DNA of 52,312 bases from Planctomycetaceae bacterium (GTDB lineage Bacteria; Planctomycetota; SZUA-567). The first letter of the stretch is position 1; each line of letters begins with the position of its first letter. The stretch spans positions 1 through 52,312 of the forward strand of contig JAJPXZ010000198.1 in the NCBI GenBank assembly GCA_021205245.1, given 5' to 3'. The position numbers and the translations under genes are program-made. Positions 46,032 to 52,312 of this stretch are shown here, in pieces. The notes below the pieces were generated by a model, which worked only from the letters and a program-made list of their open reading frames with translations, made no database searches and was not told the origin of the DNA.

Positions 46032-47315
46032 ATGTATTCAGACAACGACCGTGATGTCCTCCGCCGCCTTGGCGAAGAGAAATACCGTATCGGCACCCTT
46101 CCCGAGCAGCCGGTCAGGGCTGAACGCTGGCGCAAGCTGAACGCGCTGGAAGCCGAACGCCCGCTGATCTGGGTCAACGAGGTGCCGTGGCACGAAATGA
46201 ACGTGGATGACGAACTCACGCTCCAGTGCGACGATCCGTGGCTCCGCGAAGTGGAAGAGGGTCTGCGTCAGGAACTGTACCAGTGGCGGCATTTCCCCGG
46301 TGATATGGTGGTCGACCCTATTATCTATGTTCCTTATGTATGCAACCCAACCAGCAACTTCGGCGATTATGGCGTCAAGCGGGCTATCAAGGATATTGAT
46401 GGCAGCAAGACCGGCCTCGAGGAGGCGGGACGCAACACCGTTATCGAACATTCGGTGGGCTGGGTCAATGTTATCAAGGAAATGGCGGATGTGGAGGTAA
46501 TCCATACGCCTGAGGTCACCTTCGACAGGGAGTTGACTGAGCAGCGTGTGGCGACGCTGTCGTCCATAATGGACGGTATTATACCGGTGGTTGGCAGGGG
46601 CATGCCGCACTGGTGGTGTTCGCCGTGGGACCAGATGGTGGAATGGTACGGTATCGAAAACCTCTATGTCGACATGTATGAAAACCCGGAACTCATCCAC
46701 GCGCTGTGCCAGCGTTATACCGCCGCCCTCCTCGAGATGATGGACACGTTCGAGGCGATGCAAATCATCGACGTGTCAAACGGCAACCATCGTGTCGGCT
46801 CCGGCGGTTTGGGCATTACCGACCAGCTCCCCGGGCCGGAAAACCGTCCTGATCCGGTGAGGCTCCAGCACCTGTGGGGCAGCTCCACCGGGCAGATTTT
46901 CTCCGAAGTCTCTCCCGACATGCACGACGAGTTCTGCCTCCAGTATGAATTGCCGTATCTCGAACGATTCGGACTTAATGCGTATGGCTGTTGCGAACCG
47001 CTCCATAACAAGATGCACCTGCTCCGGAAAATCCCCCGCTTGCGCCGGGTAAGTATGAGCCTGTGGATTGACGTGGACAAGGCGGTGGAGGAAATGGGGA
47101 CCGACTATGTCTTCTCGTACAAGCCGAGCCCGGCCATTTTCGCCTACGGGAAATGGGATGTGGAAGGCGCACGCAAGGAACTCGCACCAGTCATGGATAA
47201 GATTCGCGGCTGCCGCACCGAAATCATCATGAAGGATATTTCGACTGTTCTCAACGATCCCAAACGATTGTGGGAATGGACGGCAATGGCGACCGAGATG
47301 GCTGGCGAATGCTAA
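46032..47315 (+). CDS. URO-D/MtaA-superfamily protein
   Basis: A 427-residue protein of the uroporphyrinogen decarboxylase-like superfamily that includes corrinoid-dependent methyltransferases. The C-terminal half has the barrel strands and a GCCEPLH motif typical of zinc-binding members of this group, and a closing KDISTVLNDPKRLWEWTAMA. No corrinoid protein or activase gene is nearby, so the methyl donor and acceptor are unknown. The ribosome site is GGAG. The region upstream is very AT-rich (45890-46010). Confidence 0.75.
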   Translation: MYSDNDRDVLRRLGEEKYRIGTLPEQPVRAERWRKLNALEAERPLIWVNEVPWHEMNVDDELTLQCDDPWLREVEEGLRQELYQWRHFPGDMVVDPIIYVPYVCNPTSNFGDYGVKRAIKDIDGSKTGLEEAGRNTVIEHSVGWVNVIKEMADVEVIHTPEVTFDRELTEQRVATLSSIMDGIIPVVGRGMPHWWCSPWDQMVEWYGIENLYVDMYENPELIHALCQRYTAALLEMMDTFEAMQIIDVSNGNHRVGSGGLGITDQLPGPENRPDPVRLQHLWGSSTGQIFSEVSPDMHDEFCLQYELPYLERFGLNAYGCCEPLHNKMHLLRKIPRLRRVSMSLWIDVDKAVEEMGTDYVFSYKPSPAIFAYGKWDVEGARKELAPVMDKIRGCRTEIIMKDISTVLNDPKRLWEWTAMATEMAGEC

Positions 47316-47323
47316 GACACCAT

Positions 47324-47372
47324 CCCGGCGACGCGCCATCCAACCAAACTGGGGGAGGGCTGCGTCGCCGGG
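47324..47372 (+). terminator. Hairpin between convergent genes
   Basis: An 11-bp perfect stem CCCGGCGACGC (47324-47334) with its complement at 47362-47372, and a 27-base loop, just after the URO-D-like stop and ahead of the NTF2-like stop. No T-run. Confidence 0.45.
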
Positions 47373-47386
47373 GACGATACTATTTA

Positions 47387-47836
47387 TCACGGCCGCCGCG
47401 CGACTTTGCTGGCCATCCGCCACGCCCCATCGTCATCCATGACAAGGGTGAACATATCATAAATGCGCACCCCCATCATATCCACTATATCGAGGCTGGC
47501 GCAGGCGATGCGTCCCGAAACACTCACGGACGGTATTTCATAGACAATCGGCTTGGGAATACGCACTCCGTTGGTCTGTTCATAGAGAATGTCTATGGAT
47601 CCGCCGGTCAGTTTGCCGTCCCGAAAAAAGTAATAACTCGCTTCGGGTAGGTAGATCTGTCGCAGCGCGTCGGTATCGCCGCTCTGGAGCGCTGCGATGT
47701 AGGCATCAACCACAGCAGTGACCTGGGCAATCGAATCCTCATTCACTCTCTCCGCCTGGATATCGGCGGCTTGAACAGTTCCCATAACCACCACACAGAT
47801 GGCCGCCATGGCCAAACGCGCACATACCGTTTTCAT
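47387..47836 (-). CDS. Exported NTF2/SnoaL-like protein
   Basis: A 149-residue protein: signal peptide to about residue 23 (GTVQAAD), then a cone-shaped NTF2-type fold suggested by VVDAYIAALQSGDTDALRQIYLPEASYYFF and MGVRIYDMFTLVMDDDGAWRMASKV. These domains bind small hydrophobic ligands or act as isomerases. The ATG at 47836 has AAAGGA upstream. No operon partner. Confidence 0.7.
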   Translation of the reverse strand: MKTVCARLAMAAICVVVMGTVQAADIQAERVNEDSIAQVTAVVDAYIAALQSGDTDALRQIYLPEASYYFFRDGKLTGGSIDILYEQTNGVRIPKPIVYEIPSVSVSGRIACASLDIVDMMGVRIYDMFTLVMDDDGAWRMASKVARRP

Positions 47837-47931
47837 ACGATTATCCTTTCAAAAGGGATACCAACCCTGTTCCATCCCCCATGGGGACGGACCCTTACCC
47901 GGCTAGCGGAAACAGATTTATGAATAGTTTA

Positions 47932-48516
47932 CTACGGTGTAAGATATAAGCGGGCGCTCTTCAGAACCTCGTCAAGTGGTGAGCGGTCGCGCTTAACTTT
48001 CGCCATAAGTATCGCTCCCTGGGTTGCGGCCATAAGGAAGGTTGCCATATGGGCCGGACTTTCGTTGCCGCGTATGGAACCGTCCTGTACGCCTTTCTTA
48101 ATGCAATCGGTCAGTGTGGCGTGTATGGCGGCGAAGGCCTCCTCGATGGGCTGGCGGAGGGTGTTGGAGATGGTCGACAGCTCGTGTCCGAACGAGCCGA
48201 ATGGGCAGCCCCGGGTGTAATCCGAGTCGACAATATCCCGCATAATGCGCTGCATGAAAGCGACAATCCGTTTGGTGGGCGAGAGCGAGGTTTTGCCAAA
48301 TGTCTCGGCCATATTTTCTTCCAGCTTTTCCCGGTAGCGGGCAATGACCGCCAGAGCGTACTGCTCCTTACTGGTGAAATGATGGTAGAACGAACCTTTC
48401 GGCACGCCCACTTGTTTGAGGATTTCGTTTATGCCTGTGCCCTGATAGGAGTGGGCGAGAAAAAGATCCATCCCCGCCTCCACCAGCGCCGTTTTTGAAT
48501 CGAGCGACTCACGCAT
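47932..48516 (-). CDS. TetR-family regulator, NemR-like
   Basis: A 194-residue repressor. The N-terminal helix-turn-helix reads TGINEILKQVGVPKGSFYHHFTSKEQ, typical of the NemR/AcuR group, and Cys104 in YTRGCPFGSFG lies where NemR has its redox-sensing Cys106. NemR-type repressors respond to electrophiles and hypochlorite. The ATG at 48516 has GAGGGG before it. Its promoter contains a perfect TAGACCG-type operator, implying autoregulation. Confidence 0.88.
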   Translation of the reverse strand: MRESLDSKTALVEAGMDLFLAHSYQGTGINEILKQVGVPKGSFYHHFTSKEQYALAVIARYREKLEENMAETFGKTSLSPTKRIVAFMQRIMRDIVDSDYTRGCPFGSFGHELSTISNTLRQPIEEAFAAIHATLTDCIKKGVQDGSIRGNESPAHMATFLMAATQGAILMAKVKRDRSPLDEVLKSARLYLTP

Positions 48517-48549
48517 TTTCACCCCTCGCTGTTCGGTAATGATAGTGTT

Positions 48550-48578
48550 ATAGTAGACCGGTCGGTCTAGTTGGTCAA
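48550..48578 (-). promoter_or_regulatory. Promoter of the TetR gene with operator in the spacer
   Basis: On the minus strand TTGACC (48578-48573), a 17-bp spacer and TACTAT (48555-48550). The spacer contains the 16-bp palindrome TAGACCGGTCGGTCTA at 48554-48569. This matches the described NemR box TAGACCN4GGTCTA. Bound repressor would cover the -10 and spacer and block its own transcription. Confidence 0.75.
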
Positions 48579-48595
48579 GTTTTATTTTGGAGAAG

Positions 48596-48629
48596 ACATA
48601 AAAATATCCCCCGCCGCAGGGCAGGGGAT
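48596..48629 (-). terminator. Terminator of the FGGY kinase gene
   Basis: A 10-bp stem (48606-48615 with 48620-48629, one G-U pair) followed on the minus strand by a run of five T after ATA. About 50 bp past the kinase stop. Confidence 0.75.
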
Positions 48630-48680
48630 AAAATGGACACTCCGACCATGTCGCAGAATTTTTCCACTTTTGGATATTTT

Positions 48681-50282
48681 TTACCGCAGGTTCTCGACCG
48701 CAGCCTTTTCGACTGCCAGTCCCTGGCGGTAGCGTTCCATAAAGCTGAGGAAACCTTTCCGGTCCTCGGCGTTGGGGGAGACGCAATCCTCCTTGAATGC
48801 GGCAAACACCTGATCCGCGAGGAAGGACTCGAGCGATTCGCCTCCCTTTTTGCCATGCATGTACGCGGCCAGCAACGCTATGCCCCAAGCCCCGCCTTCG
48901 CCCGCCGATTCCATCACCGCGACCGGGACGTTGAGGGCATTCGCCATGATGCCCTGGCCGACGCCTTTGGTCTTGAAAAGACCGCCGTGGCCAAGCATCT
49001 TCACCAGCCGCACCCCTTCGTCGTCCAGAATGTCCATGCCGATTTTCAACGTCGCGACGGTGGAATAGAGAAGCACGCGCATAAAGGTGGCGAGGCTCAT
49101 CGGGCAATCGGGTTGACGGACGAAAAGCGGACGCCCTTCTTCAATGCCGGTGATGGGTTCGCCTGAATAGTAGTTGTAGGAAAGCATGCCGCCGCCGTCG
49201 GTCGCGCCTTCGAGCGCCTTACGGTAGAGGGTCTGGTAAAGGCTCGTCTTGTCGACGTCTTTGCCGAATGCGGAAAGGACTTCAGTGAACATATTCGCCC
49301 AGGTATCGAGGTCGGAGGTGCAGGAGTTGCAATGCACCATGGCGACTGGCGCGCCCGCAGGCGTGGTGACCATATCGATTTCGACATACCGCTTGGACAG
49401 GCTTTTTTCCAGCACGACCATGGCAAAGACCGACGTGCCGGCCGAGACGTTGCCGGTACGGGGCGACACGCTGTTGGTGGCAACCATGCCGGTGCCGGCG
49501 TCGCCTTCGGGCGGGCAAAGAGGAATGCCGGCCTTGAGGCCACCGGTGGGGTCGAGCAGAGCCGCGCCTTCCGGCGTCAGGCTGCCAGCCGCGTCGCCGG
49601 CGGCGAGAACCTTCGGGAGGACGTCCCGGAGGTTCCAGTTATAGCCTTTCCCCTCGAGCATGGAGGCGAATTTGCCCAACATGACGGCGTCGTAATCATT
49701 CGTTTCGCTGTTAATGGGGAACATGCCGGATGCGTCGCCGACGCCTAGCACCTTTTCGCCAGACAGCCGCCAATGGACGTAACCTGCGAGAGTGGTCAGG
49801 AAGGCGATGTCGGCAACGTGGGACTCGCCCTTGAGGATGGCCTGGTAGAGGTGGGCAATGCTCCAGCGCTGGGGAATATTGAAGTCGAAGCGGTCCGACA
49901 AAACCGACGCCGCCTCTTCGGTGGTGGTGTTCCGCCAGGTGCGGAATTGGGCGAGCTGCTTGCCGTCTTTGTCAAAGGGGAGATAGCCGTGCATCATGGC
50001 CGAAATGCCAATCGCGCCGACGCCGCCCAGGGGAACTCCATACTGCGATTGCACGTCATCGGCCAGACTTTTGTACACGCTCCGCATGCCTGTCCAGACG
50101 TCGTCCATGCTGTAGGTCCAGACGCCGTTCTCCAATTTATTCGCCCAGTCGAAATTGCCGGAGGCGATGGGCGAATGGTCGGGGCCGACAAGAACCGCCT
50201 TGATGCGGGTGGAACCGAGTTCGATGCCGAGAACGGTTTTGCCGTCGCGTATGGCCTGGGTGGCCTTTTCCTTTGTGTTCAT
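48681..50282 (-). CDS. FGGY-family carbohydrate kinase
   Basis: A 533-residue sugar kinase. The phosphate-binding [16 protein letters not shown] at the N-terminus, [24 protein letters not shown] and [42 protein letters not shown] near the C-terminus place it in the FGGY family. Specificity (xylulose, ribulose or another ketose) cannot be decided from motifs. The ATG at 50282 has GGAGG upstream. It is single-gene, with terminators on both sides. Confidence 0.88.
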   Translation of the reverse strand: MNTKEKATQAIRDGKTVLGIELGSTRIKAVLVGPDHSPIASGNFDWANKLENGVWTYSMDDVWTGMRSVYKSLADDVQSQYGVPLGGVGAIGISAMMHGYLPFDKDGKQLAQFRTWRNTTTEEAASVLSDRFDFNIPQRWSIAHLYQAILKGESHVADIAFLTTLAGYVHWRLSGEKVLGVGDASGMFPINSETNDYDAVMLGKFASMLEGKGYNWNLRDVLPKVLAAGDAAGSLTPEGAALLDPTGGLKAGIPLCPPEGDAGTGMVATNSVSPRTGNVSAGTSVFAMVVLEKSLSKRYVEIDMVTTPAGAPVAMVHCNSCTSDLDTWANMFTEVLSAFGKDVDKTSLYQTLYRKALEGATDGGGMLSYNYYSGEPITGIEEGRPLFVRQPDCPMSLATFMRVLLYSTVATLKIGMDILDDEGVRLVKMLGHGGLFKTKGVGQGIMANALNVPVAVMESAGEGGAWGIALLAAYMHGKKGGESLESFLADQVFAAFKEDCVSPNAEDRKGFLSFMERYRQGLAVEKAAVENLR

Positions 50283-50378
50283 GCCGCAACCTCCTCCGAG
50301 ACGAATGGGGCGGAAAATGGTCGAAAACCGCTGATGGATGGCAGTATTGTATGGTCTTAACCCTGCTATGCACAGCGT

Positions 50379-50418
50379 AAAAAATACGCCGGCACGAAAT
50401 GCGCGGACGATGCCGGCG
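50379..50418 (-). terminator. Terminator of threonine deaminase
   Basis: CGCCGGCA (50387-50394) and TGCCGGCG (50411-50418) form an 8-bp stem, followed on the minus strand by TA and six T. It lies about 140 bp past the ilvA stop and before the kinase start, so the two genes are not one transcript. The rest of this 275-bp gap holds no gene. Confidence 0.8.
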
Positions 50419-50557
50419 ATTCGTGGGAACGGTTTTGACACCGCTGTCATGGTGCTCGTTAATGAGGGCGCGGCGACGGCCACGACGGAGGGAATATTCA
50501 TGATTTTCGGTCTGGTGCGCGATATCAAAAACCATGAAAACCTGGGCCCGGTTGTCA

Positions 50558-51760
50558 CTATTCCATGATGATTTCGTACCCGGCTTCCTTCAGTCGGCGG
50601 AATAATTCCTCGCCGTGCTCGCGGCCGCCGACTTCGCACGCCATGTGGAGGATAGCATCGTTCAGTCCCAAGCCGGGGCTGAGCCGATCGTGCTGCACCA
50701 TGATGACGTTGGCGCGGCAGGCGGCGACAATGGACGAGAAATGGGTGAGGCTGCCCGGCAGGTCCGACATGATGGTGCGGAACTTGATTTGCCTTCCCCT
50801 GGTGATCAGCCCCTTCTCGACAATCTTGTGGATAAAGCTCACATCGATGTTGCCGCCGGACAGCACGCACACTGTCCGCAGGCCGGCAATCTCCACCTTC
50901 TTGCTGAGTGCTGCGGCGAGGGAAACCGCCCCGGCCGGCTCGACCACCATTTTATTGCGTTCCAGCAGGAGCAGGATGGACTCGGCGATTTCGTCGTCCG
51001 AGACCGTGACCATGTCGTCGACATAGCGGCTGATAAAGTCGAAGGTGAGGTCGCCCGGTTGCTTGACCGCGATACCGTCGGCAATGGTGTGGACGGTGGA
51101 GGTCGACTCCAGCCGCTCGGCCCGGAACGACCGTACCAAGGCGTCGGCTCCCTCGGCCTGTACGCCGATGACCTTGACCCGTGGGTTGATGCTTTTTATG
51201 TAATAAGCGATACCGGCCAGCAGGCCACCGCCGCCGGCTGGCACCAGCACCATGTCGACGGTCGGCATGTCGCGGAAAATCTCGATAGCCACTGTCCCCT
51301 GACCGGCGATGATGTCTTCGTCGTCGAAGGGGTGGACAAAGGTCGCGCCGGATTCCTCCATTATTTCGCAGGCCTTGGCGTAGGCGTCGTCGTAGCACGC
51401 GCCGTGGAGGACGACATTGGCGCCGTAGTCCTGGGTGGCGCGGACTTTGGCGATGGGGGTGGCGAGAGGCATGACGATGGTGGATTCGACGCCGAGGGTC
51501 GAGGCGGAGAACGCGACGCCCTGGGCGTGGTTGCCGGCGCTCGCGGCCACCACCGACGGCACGTCGCCCCGTTTGGCCAGTTTGGAAATCTTGTTGTACG
51601 CGCCCCGCACCTTGAACGACCCGGTCTTCTGCAGGTTTTCGCATTTCAGGAACAGTTCCGCCCCGCTCATCCGCGAAAAAGTTCGGGACGACGAAAGCGG
51701 GATGGCGTGCAGCACCTTGTGCAAGGTGGCGTGCGCCTGTTCGATGTCTCTGACGTTCAT
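50558..51760 (-). CDS. ilvA: Threonine ammonia-lyase (threonine deaminase)
   Basis: A 400-residue PLP enzyme making 2-oxobutyrate from threonine, the first step of isoleucine synthesis. Lys50 in [10 protein letters not shown] binds [14 protein letters not shown] binds its phosphate; [11 protein letters not shown] is the substrate loop. The C-terminal 75 residues ([17 protein letters not shown]...) look like a single ACT-type regulatory domain. Ribosome site GGAGCC. The upstream leader-peptide attenuator with isoleucine codons argues for a biosynthetic rather than catabolic role. Confidence 0.95.
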   Translation of the reverse strand: MNVRDIEQAHATLHKVLHAIPLSSSRTFSRMSGAELFLKCENLQKTGSFKVRGAYNKISKLAKRGDVPSVVAASAGNHAQGVAFSASTLGVESTIVMPLATPIAKVRATQDYGANVVLHGACYDDAYAKACEIMEESGATFVHPFDDEDIIAGQGTVAIEIFRDMPTVDMVLVPAGGGGLLAGIAYYIKSINPRVKVIGVQAEGADALVRSFRAERLESTSTVHTIADGIAVKQPGDLTFDFISRYVDDMVTVSDDEIAESILLLLERNKMVVEPAGAVSLAAALSKKVEIAGLRTVCVLSGGNIDVSFIHKIVEKGLITRGRQIKFRTIMSDLPGSLTHFSSIVAACRANVIMVQHDRLSPGLGLNDAILHMACEVGGREHGEELFRRLKEAGYEIIME

Positions 51761-51788
51761 GGTGGCTCCACAAAGGCTATGGGTAAAT

Positions 51789-51821
51789 GAAAAATGCCTT
51801 TCGCCGTCTCGGCGAAAGGCA
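51789..51821 (-). terminator. Attenuator terminator upstream of ilvA
   Basis: An 11-bp perfect stem (51811-51821 with 51795-51805), a five-base loop and five T on the minus strand, 29 bp before the ilvA start. It ends transcription that has passed the leader peptide. Its first arm can instead pair with GGCGAAAG in the leader (51888-51881). Confidence 0.9.
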
Positions 51822-51850
51822 CAGGGGGTTTTGTTTTGTTCGAGCGCTCG

Positions 51851-51982
51851 TTAGTGAAAAACGCCTGAACCCGCCGTGTGCTTTCGCCCGCAGGACATAA
51901 TAATAATGGCCATAATGGACGGAATCGAAATTCCGTTTACGGGGTTACGGCGCATCATAATGTCGACGGGCAATTGATTCAC
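51851..51982 (-). CDS. ilvA leader peptide with isoleucine codons
   Basis: A 43-residue frame beginning with GTG at 51982 behind GGTGGAG. It contains seven ATT (Ile) codons, concentrated as GISIPSIMAIIIM at residues 17-29, and ends at 51851. The antiterminator segment GGCGAAAG (51888-51881) covers codons 31-34, just after the isoleucine run. In the classical mechanism a ribosome stalled at the Ile codons for lack of charged tRNA frees this segment to pair with CTTTCGCC of the terminator (51818-51811) and lets RNA polymerase proceed; a ribosome that reads on masks it. Confidence 0.8.
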   Translation of the reverse strand: MNQLPVDIMMRRNPVNGISIPSIMAIIIMSCGRKHTAGSGVFH

Positions 51983-52011
51983 GGGTTCTCCACCGGTTTT
52001 TCAAGGAGACA

Positions 52012-52041
52012 ACTATACTCTCCTGGAACGAGACATGTCAA
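52012..52041 (-). promoter_or_regulatory. Promoter of the ilvA attenuator transcript
   Basis: On the minus strand TTGACA (52041-52036), an 18-bp spacer and TATAGT (52017-52012). Transcription would start near 52005, about 20 nt before the leader GTG. Confidence 0.8.
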
Positions 52042-52135
52042 GGGTGTTTGTAAAAAAGAAAATGGGGCATAGAAAAATCGGCACCGCCGCACCTGTTGGC
52101 TTTTTTATGACTGACGCGAAAATTTCCTCCATACG

Positions 52136-52194
52136 ACACCCCGGCGTCAAAACGCGCATCAGCGGAAAAAACGGGCGGTTTGGCCGGGGTCCAC
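52136..52194. repeat. Right arm of the palindromic intergenic repeat
   Basis: The 26 bp at 52169-52194 match the right end of the full element (6017-6042) with three mismatches, and an inner ACCCCGGCGTC precedes them. The left half is absent. The 52042-52312 end region has no gene. Confidence 0.6.
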
Positions 52195-52256
52195 GGGGCT
52201 GCACGGTGATTACAGAGACCAACCGCCTGAGTTCGGTGCCTTCACTGTCAATCCCC

Positions 52257-52312
52257 GTGGACCCCGGCCGAACCGCCCGCTTATTTCGCTGGTGGAGGTC
52301 CGCACGCCGGGG
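52257..52312. repeat. Left arm of the palindromic intergenic repeat, cut by window end
   Basis: GTGGACCCCGGCCGAACC opens a copy nearly identical to 5849 onward, ending in GCACGCCGGGG at the window edge. It is oriented away from the arm at 52136, so two elements, or a rearranged one, lie back to back with 62 bp between. Confidence 0.65.

Noticed and set aside
50338-50568. Plus-strand frame between the kinase and ilvA
   Set aside because: It runs across the ilvA terminator and into the antisense of ilvA without a ribosome site.

Overview
The window looks like chromosomal DNA of a high-GC (about 60%), Gram-negative-type, motile, strictly or facultatively anaerobic heterotroph. Evidence for anaerobic fatty-acid or amino-acid oxidation is an acyl-CoA dehydrogenase next to etfB and a ferredoxin-fused etfA; rubrerythrin points to oxygen stress handled without an aerobic lifestyle; three methyl-accepting chemotaxis proteins and a PilZ protein point to motility and cyclic-di-GMP control; three ABC importers (branched-chain amino acids, iron-like, sugar/inositol-like) and an FGGY kinase point to growth on small organics. 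Lipobox and signal peptides, ACP/FabF and periplasmic binding proteins fit a diderm. I cannot name the phylum; no rRNA, tRNA or phage gene is visible, and nothing indicates a plasmid.

Layout. 1-2628: minus-strand operon of two MIF-type tautomerases, pgi and an unidentified partial gene. 2753-5713: a receiver domain fused to a TaqI-type DNA-recognition domain, then acpP and fabF. 5714-9770: a palindromic repeat, acyl-CoA dehydrogenase, a small MITE-like element, then etfB-etfA and a strong terminator. 9771-10959: no conventional gene; two inverted copies of a 292-bp unit enclose a densely structured stretch that may encode a non-coding RNA. 10965-18853: DUF362 iron-sulfur-type protein, PilZ protein with a repetitive tail, HEAT-like protein, MGMT-type repair protein, FadR-type regulator with a small PAS-like partner, AlkZ-like glycosylase, class I fructose-bisphosphate aldolase. 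19177-24121: two chemoreceptors flanking rubrerythrin, and a lipoprotein. 24298-33236: livKHMGF, then a binding protein/double permease/ATPase iron-type importer. 33326-43316: a dCache chemoreceptor, then, convergent to it, a sugar importer operon with an inositol-dehydrogenase-like oxidoreductase, a sugar isomerase broken by an in-frame TAG, and a GntR/LacI hybrid regulator. 43791-52312: phospholipase D-like lipoprotein, methyltransferase, URO-D-like protein, NTF2-like exported protein, NemR-like TetR regulator with an operator inside its own promoter, FGGY kinase and threonine deaminase.

The clearest regulatory discovery is upstream of threonine deaminase: a consensus promoter, a 43-residue leader peptide with seven isoleucine codons, an intrinsic terminator just before the structural gene, and an antiterminator segment in the leader that can pair with the terminator arm. 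This is a complete classical attenuator that would tune isoleucine synthesis. The most unusual protein is the receiver/TaqI-type recognition domain fusion. Three families of dispersed non-coding repeats (arms at 5849, 10595, 52169 and 52257; the inverted pair at 9771 and 10669; the AT-rich element at 7457) show that the intergenic space of this genome is populated by small palindromic elements.
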